Shown: positions 25,464 through 35,280, counted from the stretch's first letter. The stretch is 64,000 nucleotides of DNA from an uncultured Sphingomonas sp. (GCF_913062585.1 NZ_CAJXWX010000021.1:1-64000); one strand, 5' to 3'. Program-made: numbers and translations. The notes: generated by a model from the letters alone, not told the origin.

Positions 25464-27899
25464 ATGACGAGTTCGATGATAGGGCGCGCGACGCTGGTGA
25501 CCTTGCTGGCGGGTCTGTCGCAGGGCGCGATGACCCAGGCCGCGACGGCGCAGGCGATGATCCAGCCACGGGGCGACACGACCAGCACCAACGACAACCC
25601 GGACGTCATCGTCACCGCGCAGAAGCGCGAACAGCGGATCGAGGACGTGCCGCTGACCGTCAGCAGCGTGTCCGGCGCGCGCATGGCCGATCTGGGCGTC
25701 AATTCGCTGTCCGAGGTGGCGCAATATATCCCCGGGCTGCAGATCCAGGAGCAGAGCGCCAACAGTCCCGGCTTCGTGATCCGGGGCATCACCTCGGACT
25801 CCGGCTCGGCGCAGCAGGGCGCGCGCGTCACCGTCTATTACAACGGCATCGACATCAGCCGGAAGCAGGGCGCGTATCAGGACCTGTACGATATCGAGCG
25901 GATCGAGGTGGTGAAGGGCCCGCAGGCGACGCTGTTCGGCACGGCCGCCGCGGTGGGTGCGATCAGCATCATCTCGGCGCGGCCCCATGCCGGGACCGAG
26001 GGCGGCGTCCTGGCTTCTTACGGCAATTTCGACCGGACCCAGGTGTCGGGCTATCTGAACGCGGGCAGCGACACGCTCGCCGGGCGCATCGCCTTCGCCT
26101 ATAAATATCGCGACGGCTATGTCCGCAACATCGCGGGCGATCCGAACGTGCCGAACCAGAATCAGGGTCGCGTCGACCAGGACGATCTGAACGGCCAGGA
26201 CCAGCGCGGCGTTCGCGGCTCGCTGCGCTGGACGCCCGGTTCGTCGGTGACCGCCGACCTGATCCTGACCTATGACGGACAGCGCAATCCCGGTACCGCC
26301 TTCAAGAGCCGCGTCTTCGCTCCCACCGGCGGGCAGACCGGCGACTATGGCGCTGCCGAGCTGTCGGGCTCGCCCTATTCCGCACAGGTACTGGGCGCTC
26401 GCAAGCTGGGGCTGACCCGCAACGTCTATGACGCGAACCTGACGATCGCGGTCGATGTCGCGCCGGGGATCAGCTTCACCACCGTCAACGGCTATCGCCG
26501 GTTCGATGCGCGCGAGATTTTCGACGCGGATGGCGGCCCGGCCTGGTATCTGGAATTCGGCGAGGATGCCAAGGGCGACCAGTGGAGCCATGAGGGCCGC
26601 TTCGCCTTTGACGGGGCACATTATCGCGCCGCGTTCGGCTGGAACGCCTTTTTCGAGAATGGCGAGCAGCGCGTGCCCTTCTCGACCGAGGAAGGCACCT
26701 ATCTGGCGTGCTCGGTCGCGCCCGATTTCGCGCCGATCCGCCAGATCCTGAACGGTGCGGGGATTCCGACCGGCACCGCCTGCGTCGCCGCAAACGGGAC
26801 CATCCCGGCGACCCGCGCCACCGCGATCCTGTCGCGCGGTGCCGCGACCGTGCTGCCCTATAGCGCCAGCTTCGCCAATGACGGCCGGAACGACAGCTAT
26901 TCGGTCTTCGCCGATGCGACCTGGATCCCGATCCCCGCGCTGGAACTGACCGCGGGCGCGCGCGTGCTGATCGAGGATCGCGTCTCGCGCTACAGCTCGG
27001 TCATGCCGGACAGCCGGTTGCTGGCGGGCGCGGGCATCTTCACCAGCCTGCTCGCCGCCGCCAATACCAAGGGGCAGATGTTCGAGGCGGAGCGCAGCTA
27101 TGCCGCCATCCTGCCGCGCTTCAATGCGCTCTATCGCCTGAGCGGCGAGGTGAACCTCTATGCGACGGTCAGCAAGGGCCGCCGCTCGCCGGTCGTGCAG
27201 CTCGACGCGCAGCGTATCGTGCCGCTGTCGGTCGCGAATTCGGGCGCCATTCCCCGGCTTCAGATCATACCCGAAGAGGATGTCTGGAATTACGAGGGCG
27301 GCATCAAGGGACGGGTCGGTCCGTTCACCGGCGCCGCCTCGGTCTTCTATCAGCGCTATCGCGGTTTTCAGGTCTCGACCTATGAAAACGGGCTGGCGGT
27401 CACGCGCAGTGCGGGGTCGGCCAATAATATCGGCGTCGAGTTGGAGGGCAGCCTGGCCGTCCATCGCTGGCTGAGCCTGTTCGGCACCTTCGCCTATCTC
27501 GATGGCGGGATCGCCGACGATCCGGCGAACGGCGTGTTCGCGGGCAACCGCTTCCGCCTGCAACCCGATACCACCGCCTCGGGCGGCGCGACGCTGCGCG
27601 TGCCGGTAGGGTCGTCCGCGACCTTCTATGCGACGCCCAGCGCCAATTACCGCTCGAAGGTGTATTTCGAGCTGCCCAACAGCGAGGCGATCTCGCAGGG
27701 TGGCTATATGCTGGTCAACCTGCGCGCGGGCCTGGCGTTCGGCGATCAGGGCCGGTTCCATGTCGGGGGCTTCGCCCGCAACCTGACCGGCAAGCGTTAT
27801 CTGATCGATGCAGGCAATACCGGCGCCACCTTCGGCACGCCGACCTATATCGCGGGCGAGCCGCGCTTCTACGGCGTGGAACTGGGCGCACGGTTCTGA
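25464..27899 (+). CDS. TonB-dependent receptor 3
   Basis: 811 residues. Signal peptide ending near ATAQA, a TonB-box-type DVIVTAQKREQRIEDVPLTV, plug with LSEVAQYIPGLQIQ, VIRGITSD, VYYNGIDIS and IERIEVVKGPQATLFGT, and a barrel ending YGVELGARF. It belongs to the VTAQKREQ-type receptors abundant in sphingomonads and is unlike the two large receptors at 5.7-12.3 kb. Divergent from phoD, so phosphate ester or iron-complex uptake are both possible; the sequence does not decide. A palindromic repeat follows the stop. Confidence 0.9.
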   Translation: MTSSMIGRATLVTLLAGLSQGAMTQAATAQAMIQPRGDTTSTNDNPDVIVTAQKREQRIEDVPLTVSSVSGARMADLGVNSLSEVAQYIPGLQIQEQSANSPGFVIRGITSDSGSAQQGARVTVYYNGIDISRKQGAYQDLYDIERIEVVKGPQATLFGTAAAVGAISIISARPHAGTEGGVLASYGNFDRTQVSGYLNAGSDTLAGRIAFAYKYRDGYVRNIAGDPNVPNQNQGRVDQDDLNGQDQRGVRGSLRWTPGSSVTADLILTYDGQRNPGTAFKSRVFAPTGGQTGDYGAAELSGSPYSAQVLGARKLGLTRNVYDANLTIAVDVAPGISFTTVNGYRRFDAREIFDADGGPAWYLEFGEDAKGDQWSHEGRFAFDGAHYRAAFGWNAFFENGEQRVPFSTEEGTYLACSVAPDFAPIRQILNGAGIPTGTACVAANGTIPATRATAILSRGAATVLPYSASFANDGRNDSYSVFADATWIPIPALELTAGARVLIEDRVSRYSSVMPDSRLLAGAGIFTSLLAAANTKGQMFEAERSYAAILPRFNALYRLSGEVNLYATVSKGRRSPVVQLDAQRIVPLSVANSGAIPRLQIIPEEDVWNYEGGIKGRVGPFTGAASVFYQRYRGFQVSTYENGLAVTRSAGSANNIGVELEGSLAVHRWLSLFGTFAYLDGGIADDPANGVFAGNRFRLQPDTTASGGATLRVPVGSSATFYATPSANYRSKVYFELPNSEAISQGGYMLVNLRAGLAFGDQGRFHVGGFARNLTGKRYLIDAGNTGATFGTPTYIAGEPRFYGVELGARF

Positions 27900-27910
27900 T
27901 CGTCCCCGGT

Positions 27911-28029
27911 TCCTCCCCTGCAAGGGGAGGAACCGCCGCGAAGCGGTCGTGGAAGGGTGTCCCCCTACCGAGAGCGCGACACCCCTCCGTCAGGCCTTCG
28001 GCCTGCCACCTCCCCTTGCAGGGGAGGAA
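27911..28029. repeat. Dispersed palindromic element, copy 3
   Basis: About 120 bp with near-identical outer hairpins TCCTCCCCTGCAAGGGGAGG and CCTCCCCTTGCAGGGGAGG, and an inner CAGGCC TTC GGCCTG. The copy at 50856-50974 has the same ends and length. Confidence 0.8.
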
Positions 28030-28131
28030 TTGCAGCCTCCCTCAATGGCATGGTTGGCCAGACTTAACCCCTTCCTAACCCCCTTCTCCGTACAAAGCCC
28101 GCATGGGGCCACGGGTTGGAAAGCGGATAAC

Positions 28132-29046
28132 GTGTTGCGCTGGTTGATGTTGGTGGCGACGCTGGCGATCGCGACCTCGTGCACGCCCGCCCGGCATCGC
28201 GCCGCGCATCTGACGCTGGACGTGCCGCCGCCGACCGCGCGGACGCTGTTGCGGCAACTGGCGCTCGACGTCCCGGACGAAGATCTGCCCGACACGCCGG
28301 ATGCCAGCACGCCGATCGAGATGGCCGCAGCCCCCGCCTTCAGCGGCATCGCCCGCACCGCGACCGATGCACAGCGCGCCGCCGAGTGCCTGACCGCCGC
28401 CATCTATTACGAGGCCCGCTCCGAACCGATCGACGGCCAGCGCGCGGTGGCGCAGGTCGTGCTGAACCGCGTCCGCGACCGCGCCTTTCCGAAAAGCATC
28501 TGCGGCGTGGTCTATCAGGGTTCCGGGCGGCAGACGGGATGCCAGTTCAGCTTCACCTGCGACGGGTCCATGCTCCACCCGCGCGAGCCCGCCGCCTGGG
28601 CCCGTGCCGCCGCCGTCGCGCAGGGCGCGCTGGCCGGGCTGGTCTATGCCCCCGTGGGGGCCGCGACCTTCTACCACGCCAATTACGTCCTGCCTTGGTG
28701 GGCGAGCAGCCTGAACCGGATCGGCGCGGTCGGCAGCCACATCTTCTACCGCTGGAGGGGCGCGCTGGAACGCGACCTGTCCTTCCGCCAGACCTATGCC
28801 GGGGTCGAGCCTGCCATCCCGGTACGTGCGCCGCTTCTGACCCCCGCCGTCACCGCGCTGGCCGAGACGGTGCACGGCGTCGTCATCCATCGCGGCGAGC
28901 GGCAGAGCGAAGACCCTGCCCCCCTAGCCGCCGTCAGCGCGCCCGTCGCGACAGCGGGCGTCCGCATCCACCGCAACGGCGTTCCGCATGACGGCGCCGA
29001 TGTGGCGAAGGGCGTGATCGTCGGCGAAGAAAGCGATCCGGGCTGA
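28132..29046 (+). CDS. Cell-wall hydrolase, SleB family
   Basis: 304 residues from GTG 28132; ATG 28045 in the same frame is the alternative and would add a polar leader directly after the repeat. The GTG start gives a short signal sequence (LRWLMLVATLAIATSC) with a weak lipobox. The SleB/CwlJ hydrolase_2 domain runs from about residue 85: ECLTAAIYYEARSEP contains the catalytic Glu, then AVAQVVLNRVRD, CQFSFTCDG and GAATFYHANYV. The tail after residue 220 is low-complexity. These enzymes cut peptidoglycan as lytic transglycosylases; in non-sporulating alphaproteobacteria they act in growth or envelope maintenance. Confidence 0.85.
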   Translation: MLRWLMLVATLAIATSCTPARHRAAHLTLDVPPPTARTLLRQLALDVPDEDLPDTPDASTPIEMAAAPAFSGIARTATDAQRAAECLTAAIYYEARSEPIDGQRAVAQVVLNRVRDRAFPKSICGVVYQGSGRQTGCQFSFTCDGSMLHPREPAAWARAAAVAQGALAGLVYAPVGAATFYHANYVLPWWASSLNRIGAVGSHIFYRWRGALERDLSFRQTYAGVEPAIPVRAPLLTPAVTALAETVHGVVIHRGERQSEDPAPLAAVSAPVATAGVRIHRNGVPHDGADVAKGVIVGEESDPG

Positions 29047-29055
29047 CCGAGGGGT

Positions 29056-29751
29056 TTAGCCGATCGCGTCGATCCAGTCGGGAAGAGCGCCCAGCCGCTC
29101 CAGCTGGCGGAAGCGCGGATGGTCGACCGGCGTTTCGCCCGCCTCATGGCTCCAGGCGAGCGGCTGCGGGATGAACGCCGCCCAGGCCCCCGCCTTCAGC
29201 GCGGGCAGCACGTCGGAGCGCATCGAATCCCCCGCCATCACCGCCCGCTCGGGCGAAACACCGTGGCGCGCGAAAATCTGGCGAAAGGTGTCGGGCGTCT
29301 TGTCGCTCACGATCGCGACATCGGCGAAATGCGCGCCCAGGCCGGACGCCGCGAGCTTGGCCTCCTGATGCAACAGGTCGCCCTTCGTCACCAGGACCAG
29401 GCGCCCGCGCGTCTTCAGCGCCTCGATCGTCTCGCCGATGCCGTCGAGCAGCTCGACCGGGTGCGCCAGCAACTGCCGCCCCGCGTCCAGCACCCGCGCG
29501 ATCAGGTCGGTGGGCAGCGTGTCCCCGGCCAGCTCCACCGCCGTCTCGATCATCGACAGGGTGAAGCCCTTCGCGCCATAGCCGTAGAGCCGCAGGTTGC
29601 GCGCCTCGCACGCCTCCAGCGTGGCGCGGGCCATCCGCGCCTCGGCAAAGGGGGCGAGCAGGCCGACCAGCGCTTCCTCCGTCGCGGCGAAATGGCGCAT
29701 ATTGTGCCAGAGCGTGTCGTCCGCATCCAGGCAGATCAGCTCGATGGTCAT
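29056..29751 (-). CDS. HAD-superfamily hydrolase
   Basis: 231 residues with all four HAD motifs: nucleophile and acid in LDADDTLWH (motif I), VLVTKGD (II), the lysine in VSDKTPDTF (III) and AGDSMRSD (IV). A helical cap lies between motifs I and II, as in phosphoglycolate-phosphatase-like subfamily I enzymes. The substrate cannot be told from sequence; phosphoglycolate, nucleotide or sugar phosphate are the usual options. It ends nine bases from the convergent wall-hydrolase gene and stands in the same direction as, but 68 bp downstream of, the hybrid kinase gene. Confidence 0.85.
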   Translation of the reverse strand: MTIELICLDADDTLWHNMRHFAATEEALVGLLAPFAEARMARATLEACEARNLRLYGYGAKGFTLSMIETAVELAGDTLPTDLIARVLDAGRQLLAHPVELLDGIGETIEALKTRGRLVLVTKGDLLHQEAKLAASGLGAHFADVAIVSDKTPDTFRQIFARHGVSPERAVMAGDSMRSDVLPALKAGAWAAFIPQPLAWSHEAGETPVDHPRFRQLERLGALPDWIDAIG

Positions 29752-29819
29752 GCATGGTCTCCCTCAGCTCGCGGGACCTGAGATCATAACGGGGCATGGA
29801 TGCGCAAGCCCCGATCGGA

Positions 29820-32411
29820 TCAGGCGAGGGGTTCGTAGCGCCGCGCGCCCGCGCCCATCGCCGCCTGGATTCCCGTGACCAGCGCATCCACCGTGAAGGG
29901 CTTGGTCAGCAACTGCATCCCCGGCGACAGATGCCCGCTGTTCAGCACCGCGCTTTCCGCATAGCCCGTGATGAACATGACGTTCAATCCGGGGCGCAAT
30001 TCGCGCGCCGCCTCGGCCAGCTGGCGCCCGTTCATGCCGCCGGGCAGGCCGACATCGGTGACCAGCAGGTCGATCCGCTGGTCCGAACGAAGCAGGGCCA
30101 GCCCGGCGGCGCTATCGGCCGCCTCGACCACCCGGTATCCCATGTCGCGCAGCACGTCGGCGATCAGCAGGCGGACGGTCGCTTCGTCATCGACGACCAA
30201 CACCGTCTCGCCCGAACCCGACGCCCCCTCGGGCAGGGTCGAGCGATCGTCCGGTTGCGCGTCCGCCGGGCCATGGTGGCGCGGCAGATAGAGATAGACG
30301 GTCGTGCCTTCGCCCGGCGTCGACTGGATACGCACCTGCCCGCCCGACTGTTTGGCAAAGCCGTAGATCATGCTGAGCCCCAGCCCCGTCCCCTGCCCCA
30401 GCGGCTTGGTGGTGAAGAAGGGGTCGAACGCCTTTTCGATCACATCGGGCGTCATGCCGGTGCCGGTGTCGGTCACGCACAGCACCAGATATTCGCCGTC
30501 CGGAATGTCGGCGAAGCGCGCATTGTCCTCGTCGAGGCGCCGGTTGCTCATCTCGATCGTGATCCGCCCGCCATCGGGCATCGCGTCGCGGGCGTTGATG
30601 CACAGGTTCAACAGCGCGTTTTCCAGCTGCGGCGCGTCGACCAGGATGGTCCATGGATCGTCCGCCCCGCGCGTCTCCAGCGTGATGGCGGGTCCTACCG
30701 TGCGCTGGATCAAATCGGTCATGCCGCTGACCAGCGCGGCGATGTCGGTCGGCCGGGGCGCCAGCGTCTGCCGCCGGGAAAAGGCGAGCAGCCGGTGGGT
30801 CAGCGCCGCCGCGCGCCGCGTCGCCCCCTGCGCCGCATCCATATAGCGGTCGACATCCGCCGCCCGCCCCTGTGCCAGCCGCAGCGCCATCAGCTCCAGC
30901 GAGCCCGAAATCCCGGCGAGCAGATTGTTGAAGTCATGCGCCAGGCCGCCGGTCAGCTGGCCCACCGCCTCCATCTTCTGGCTCTGACGAAGCGCCTCCT
31001 CGGCGCGCATCAGCTCGGCGGTGCGGTCCGCCACCCGCTGTTCCAGCTGCTCGGTCAGCGCACGCAGCTCGGCGATCGCGGTATCGCGCTCGGCCTCCAG
31101 CGCGCGGCGCCCTCCGACGTCGATCAGCACGCCCGGAAAGTGCAAGGGGGTGCCGTCAGGCGCGTGATCGACCCGGCCGATGGCCTCTACCCAGTGATAG
31201 CGCCCGTCATGTCGGCGCACGCGATACTGGTGCGTATAGGCACCGCCCCGCGCAATGGCCTCGCGGACCGCCTCCGACAATCCAGGGCGGTCATCGCGAT
31301 GCACCCTGTCCGCCACGTCCAACACGTTCAGCCCGTCCTGAGCGAGCCGCGGATCGAGCCCGAAATGGCGCGCGAACGGCTCGTCCACCGTGAAATGGTC
31401 GGTCGGCAGGTCCCAGAACCAGGTGCCGATGATCGCGCCGGCCTCCAACGCCAGCTGGGCGCGTTCGCCGTTCAGCCGCGCCCGCGCCTCGCTCTCGCGC
31501 AGTTGCTGCTCGATCCGGATACGGTCGGTAATGTCGAAGCTAACCCCGGGGAAGCGGACGCAGCGGCCGCTCTCGTCGATCATGCAGCGCCCGCGCGCCG
31601 ACACCCAGTGGACGCGGCCATCGGCCTGGACCAATCGGTATTCTGAGACGAACCGCTCCGCCCCGCCGCCCTTTTCGGCAGCCGCCATCACCTGTGCGAT
31701 CTCGCCCTCGACACGGGCGCGGTCCTCGGGGTGGATGCCGTGGAAGAACTCCGCGATCGGCACGCCCGCCTCGGCCGCCTCCGGATCGACGCCGTACATG
31801 GCCGCGAACCGGCGATCGGACCGGATCGAGTCGTTCAGCACGTCCCAGTCCCACATGCCGACATGCGCACCGGAATCGAGCGCCAGCTCCAGCCGCTCAT
31901 CGGCTTCACGCTGGCGTCGCTCGGCCAGCACCCGCGCGGTCGTCTCTCCGGTGATGCACAACATGCCCGCAATGGCACCCTGATCGTCGAAGACCGGCGA
32001 ATAGGAAAAGGTCCAGTAGCTTTCCTCAGGCCGCCCCTCGCGCGCCAGGTCCAGCCGCATGTCCGTCATCTGCGCGACGTGACCCGACAGCGCGCGGTCG
32101 ACGAGCGGCGAAATCTCGTCCCAGATGCTGCCCCACAGGATGCGAAACGGCGTGCCCATCGCGGTTTCGGCGCGATAGCCCAGGATCGGGCGATAGGCGT
32201 CGTTGTAGAAGGAGATCAGGTCCGGTCCCCAGACCATATACATCGGCACCGGACAGGCGAGCATCGTCGCCAACTGGCATTTCAGCGCGGCCGGCCAAGT
32301 CTGCGGACAGCCCAGGCTCGTCCGTGTCCAGTCGCAGGCGGCGATCTCGTCGACGACCTGTCCCGACACACCATCGAGAAATGCGAAAGCGGAGGATAGA
32401 GCCATGATCAT
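29820..32411 (-). CDS. PAS-domain hybrid sensor histidine kinase with C-terminal receiver
   Basis: 863 residues, no membrane helix, so cytosolic. An N-terminal PAS/GAF-like region (MVWGPDLISFYNDAYRPILG) is followed by two PAS-PAC repeats (around residues 175-300 and 315-440, each with an FxGxxxDIT/D-like end), a short coiled coil (REALTEQLEQRVADRTAELMRAEE region), a HisKA domain with His in GGLAHDFNNLLAG, an ATPase domain (NLCINARDAMP, VTDTGTGM, GQGTGLGLSM) and a receiver (VLVVDDE, LLVTDVGLPG, KPF). Such kinases sense redox, light or small ligands; no flavin-binding NCRFLQ motif is present, so it is not an LOV light sensor. The output partner is not adjacent. Confidence 0.9.
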   Translation of the reverse strand: MIMALSSAFAFLDGVSGQVVDEIAACDWTRTSLGCPQTWPAALKCQLATMLACPVPMYMVWGPDLISFYNDAYRPILGYRAETAMGTPFRILWGSIWDEISPLVDRALSGHVAQMTDMRLDLAREGRPEESYWTFSYSPVFDDQGAIAGMLCITGETTARVLAERRQREADERLELALDSGAHVGMWDWDVLNDSIRSDRRFAAMYGVDPEAAEAGVPIAEFFHGIHPEDRARVEGEIAQVMAAAEKGGGAERFVSEYRLVQADGRVHWVSARGRCMIDESGRCVRFPGVSFDITDRIRIEQQLRESEARARLNGERAQLALEAGAIIGTWFWDLPTDHFTVDEPFARHFGLDPRLAQDGLNVLDVADRVHRDDRPGLSEAVREAIARGGAYTHQYRVRRHDGRYHWVEAIGRVDHAPDGTPLHFPGVLIDVGGRRALEAERDTAIAELRALTEQLEQRVADRTAELMRAEEALRQSQKMEAVGQLTGGLAHDFNNLLAGISGSLELMALRLAQGRAADVDRYMDAAQGATRRAAALTHRLLAFSRRQTLAPRPTDIAALVSGMTDLIQRTVGPAITLETRGADDPWTILVDAPQLENALLNLCINARDAMPDGGRITIEMSNRRLDEDNARFADIPDGEYLVLCVTDTGTGMTPDVIEKAFDPFFTTKPLGQGTGLGLSMIYGFAKQSGGQVRIQSTPGEGTTVYLYLPRHHGPADAQPDDRSTLPEGASGSGETVLVVDDEATVRLLIADVLRDMGYRVVEAADSAAGLALLRSDQRIDLLVTDVGLPGGMNGRQLAEAARELRPGLNVMFITGYAESAVLNSGHLSPGMQLLTKPFTVDALVTGIQAAMGAGARRYEPLA

Positions 32412-32584
32412 CTTTTGCAGCAGAGTGTGCCCATGCGCCAGCGGCGGTTAACGCGCTGTTTCAGGACGCGAGATGCCGGGTTTTCAACCGATTGTCATTG
32501 CGATGGCGCAAGCATCGCAAAAAAGCGACCCTGGGCCGATCTGTCCGAGTGACAGGGGTCGCCCCCGCCCCTACCCCGCTATGC

Positions 32585-33028
32585 GTGACGGCGATCCGCA
32601 CCCTGTTCGCGCAACGCCATCTAACCGTGCTGATCTGCGCGGCGGCGTTGCTCCTGAAGCTGATCGTGCCCGCCGGGTTCATGGTCGGCCAGGTCGATGG
32701 TCATACCGCGATCATCCTGTGCCCGGGCAGCGGGCCGGTGCCGCCGGCGCTGGTCGCGCCCCATGAAGCGATGGCGATGCCGGGGCATGCGGCCATGCAT
32801 CATGGCATGGGCGATCATCCGGACCATTCCGACGACACGCATGGGCGCGACCTGCCCTGCGCCTTTGCCGGGCTCGCGGCCCCCGGCCTGGCCGCGGTCG
32901 ATCCGATCCAGCTCGCCCTGCTCCTCGTCTTCATCCTGGCATTGGGCGTCGCACGGGCGACGCCGCCCCCGCCATGCGCCGCGCCTTATCTGCGACCGCC
33001 GCTTCGCGGACCTCCATCGCTTTCCTGA
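32585..33028 (+). CDS. Met/His-rich DUF2946-like protein
   Basis: 147 residues from GTG 32585, the first start that gives a tidy N-terminus; longer starts in the frame lack support. An N-terminal helix (LTVLICAAALLLKLIVPAG, with the family-like LLLKLIVPAGFM) is followed by an extracytoplasmic loop with alternating Met and His (MAMPGHAAMHHGMGDH, then DHSDDTHGRDLPC) and a second membrane helix near the end. The Met/His pattern is that of copper-handling proteins. Genes of this type are found next to TonB receptors for metals, as here. Copper binding is inference. Confidence 0.65.
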   Translation: MTAIRTLFAQRHLTVLICAAALLLKLIVPAGFMVGQVDGHTAIILCPGSGPVPPALVAPHEAMAMPGHAAMHHGMGDHPDHSDDTHGRDLPCAFAGLAAPGLAAVDPIQLALLLVFILALGVARATPPPPCAAPYLRPPLRGPPSLS

Positions 33029-33075
33029 CCGATCCTCATCCGGCGTCGCCGATGGTGACGCCCCCATGATCCTTG

Positions 33076-33095
33076 CCCCCGCATCGCTGCGGGGG
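33076..33095 (+). promoter_or_regulatory. Hairpin just upstream of TonB receptor 4
   Basis: Perfect 8-bp stem CCCCCGCA / TGCGGGGG with loop TCGC, 19 nt ahead of ATG 33115. It has no T-run. It could end the upstream transcript weakly, act as a leader structure, or protect the mRNA. It argues against translation starting at the TTG at 33073. Confidence 0.4.
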
Positions 33096-33114
33096 TCGGT
33101 CGAAAGCCTATTCC

Positions 33115-35280
33115 ATGTTCCTTTTCATGCCACCGGATGCGATCGCCTCCGGCCCACAGGCCACGTCGCCGCTGGTCGTCGTGACCGGCGAGCGTCCCCG
33201 CGACACGCTAGACGAACCGACCCTGACGGCGAGCCGCCTGGACCTGTCGATCCGCGAAACCCCGGCCACGGTCGAGGTGTTGAGCCAGGACGAACTCCAG
33301 CGACGCGGCGTCCGTACCGCGCGCGAGGCGTTCGACCAGATCGTCGGTGCGATCTCCGGCAACGTACCGGGCAATCCCGCCACCGTGTCGATGCGCGGCT
33401 TTGCGGGCAACACCGTGTCGATCCTGCAGGACGGCGTACGCATCGCCGCCTCCACCATCACCCAGCGCGACACCGATATGTGGCATTATGACCGGATCGA
33501 GGTGCTGAAGGGCCCCGCCTCCGTCCTCTATGGCGAGGGCGCGCTGGCCGGGGCCATCAACAAGGTCACGCGCAAGCCTGTCCTGAGCGAATGGACGATG
33601 GACCTGCTGCTGTCGGGCGGCAGTTTCGATACGGTCTTTGCGGGCGCGGGCGTCAACCTGCCCGTCTCGCCCGCCGTCGCGGTGCGCGCCGATGCGAGCT
33701 ATCAGCGCTCGGACAGCCTGTATGACGTCGACCATAATGCGACCGTCTCCACCGGGCTGACCGCCAGCGCGCTCTACAAGCCCAACGACCGGCTGTCGGT
33801 GCTGATCGCGGTCGATCATTTCGAGGATCGCTACGACGCCAGCTATCAGGGCCTGGCGCTGATCCCGGCCCGCTATGCGCTGGACCCCAGCGATGCGGTC
33901 ACGACGACGAACGGCCTGGTCGCCGACCGGGCGCTGCGGCGGCGCAACTATAATCCGCTGGGCGCATGGTCGGGCGCGGACGAGACGACAATCCGCTCGC
34001 GCACCGACTGGGTGATGGGCGATGGCTGGACGCTGGCGGTCGATCTGACCGGCTATACCGCCAAGCGCGCCTTTCTGCTCGCCGACACGCAGAGCTTCGT
34101 CGCGCCCAGCCCGGCCTTTCCGAACGGTGCGATCCGGCAAAGCTATCAGGATTTTCGCCACGACCACCATTTCTGGAACGCCCGCGCGGCGGTGGGACGC
34201 GACGGGACGATCCTGGGCCTGCGGCATCGCTTCACCCTGGGGGGCGAGTATAACGATACCGACTTCACCAGCCTGCGCCGGCAGGCCCCGCCCGGCAGCC
34301 TGCCCGATGTCGATGTCCGCGCCCCGGCACCGATCGCCGCGCCGACTTCGCCCGCGATCTTCACCAGCGGCAACGTCACCTTCGTGTCCAAACTGAAGCA
34401 GGCATCGGCCTTTGCCGAGGAGGCAGTCAATCTGACGCCGCGCTGGCTGGTCGTCGGCGGGGTCCGCTGGGACCATATCGCGCTCGACCGGATGACGATC
34501 CAGAATGTCGGGGGCGCCATCGATCGCAACACCCCCCGTTTCGATCCCGTGTCGTGGCGGGCGGGGACGTCCTGGGCGGCGACGCCGGGCCTGACTTTCT
34601 ATGCGCAATATACCACCGCCGTCTCGCCGGTGTCCTCGATCCTGCTCGCCTCGATCACGAACAGCCGCTTCCGCCTGACCCATGGCCGCTCGGTCGAGGC
34701 GGGGTTCAAGGCCAGTGGCTGGGCGGGCAAGGCCAGTCTGACCGGCGCGGTCTATCGCATCGAACAGTCCGACATCCTGACCCGCGATCCCACTAACCCC
34801 AGCTTAAGCGTCCAGGGCGGCCGCCAATCCTCGCGCGGGGTCGAGCTGTCGGGCGCGATCACGCCGGTGCCGCCGCTGAAGCTGAGCGCCGGCGCGTCCT
34901 ATACCGATGCCCGTTACGACGCCCTGTCCGAACTGGTCGGCGGGGTGCGGGTGGACCGCAGCGGCAACCGGCCGATCAACGTACCCGCCACCACGCTGTT
35001 CGCCTCGGCCTTCTACACCATCGCCCGGTCGGTGACGCTGGGTGGCCTGATGCACCAAGCGGGCGGCTTCTATACCGACACCGCGAACAGCATCCATGTC
35101 GCCGGGCATATGCTGTTCGACGCCAGCCTGTCGGTGCCGGTCGCCCAGCGCGTGACGCTGACGCTGCGCGGACGCAACCTGACCGACCGCTTCTATGGCG
35201 AATTTTCGGGCTATCCGACCACCAACATCTATATCGGCGCCCCGCGATCCTTCGACATCGCGCTGGCCGCCCGGCTGTGA
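33115..35280 (+). CDS. TonB-dependent siderophore-type receptor 4
   Basis: 721 residues from ATG 33115. Plug: SPLVVVTGERP as TonB-box region, SIRETPATVEVLSQDEL, VSMRGFAGNTVSILQDGVRI, and YDRIEVLKGPASVLYGEGALAGAINKVT, all of the siderophore-receptor subfamily. The barrel ends FDIALAARL. Odd point: the N-terminus (MFLFMPPDAIASGPQA) is too short for a normal signal peptide, and a 14-residue upstream extension from TTG does not improve it, so the export signal looks eroded or the start is misjudged. It overlaps the PepSY gene by GTGA, so the receptor and that protein are co-translated. Confidence 0.85.
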   Translation: MFLFMPPDAIASGPQATSPLVVVTGERPRDTLDEPTLTASRLDLSIRETPATVEVLSQDELQRRGVRTAREAFDQIVGAISGNVPGNPATVSMRGFAGNTVSILQDGVRIAASTITQRDTDMWHYDRIEVLKGPASVLYGEGALAGAINKVTRKPVLSEWTMDLLLSGGSFDTVFAGAGVNLPVSPAVAVRADASYQRSDSLYDVDHNATVSTGLTASALYKPNDRLSVLIAVDHFEDRYDASYQGLALIPARYALDPSDAVTTTNGLVADRALRRRNYNPLGAWSGADETTIRSRTDWVMGDGWTLAVDLTGYTAKRAFLLADTQSFVAPSPAFPNGAIRQSYQDFRHDHHFWNARAAVGRDGTILGLRHRFTLGGEYNDTDFTSLRRQAPPGSLPDVDVRAPAPIAAPTSPAIFTSGNVTFVSKLKQASAFAEEAVNLTPRWLVVGGVRWDHIALDRMTIQNVGGAIDRNTPRFDPVSWRAGTSWAATPGLTFYAQYTTAVSPVSSILLASITNSRFRLTHGRSVEAGFKASGWAGKASLTGAVYRIEQSDILTRDPTNPSLSVQGGRQSSRGVELSGAITPVPPLKLSAGASYTDARYDALSELVGGVRVDRSGNRPINVPATTLFASAFYTIARSVTLGGLMHQAGGFYTDTANSIHVAGHMLFDASLSVPVAQRVTLTLRGRNLTDRFYGEFSGYPTTNIYIGAPRSFDIALAARL

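Noticed and set aside
25287..27923. 878-codon minus-strand frame across receptor 3
   Set aside because: Antisense to a recognised TonB receptor; Arg/Gly/Asp-rich shadow.
29820..32411. LOV light sensor in the hybrid kinase
   Set aside because: The flavin-cysteine motif NCRFLQ is absent from all PAS repeats.
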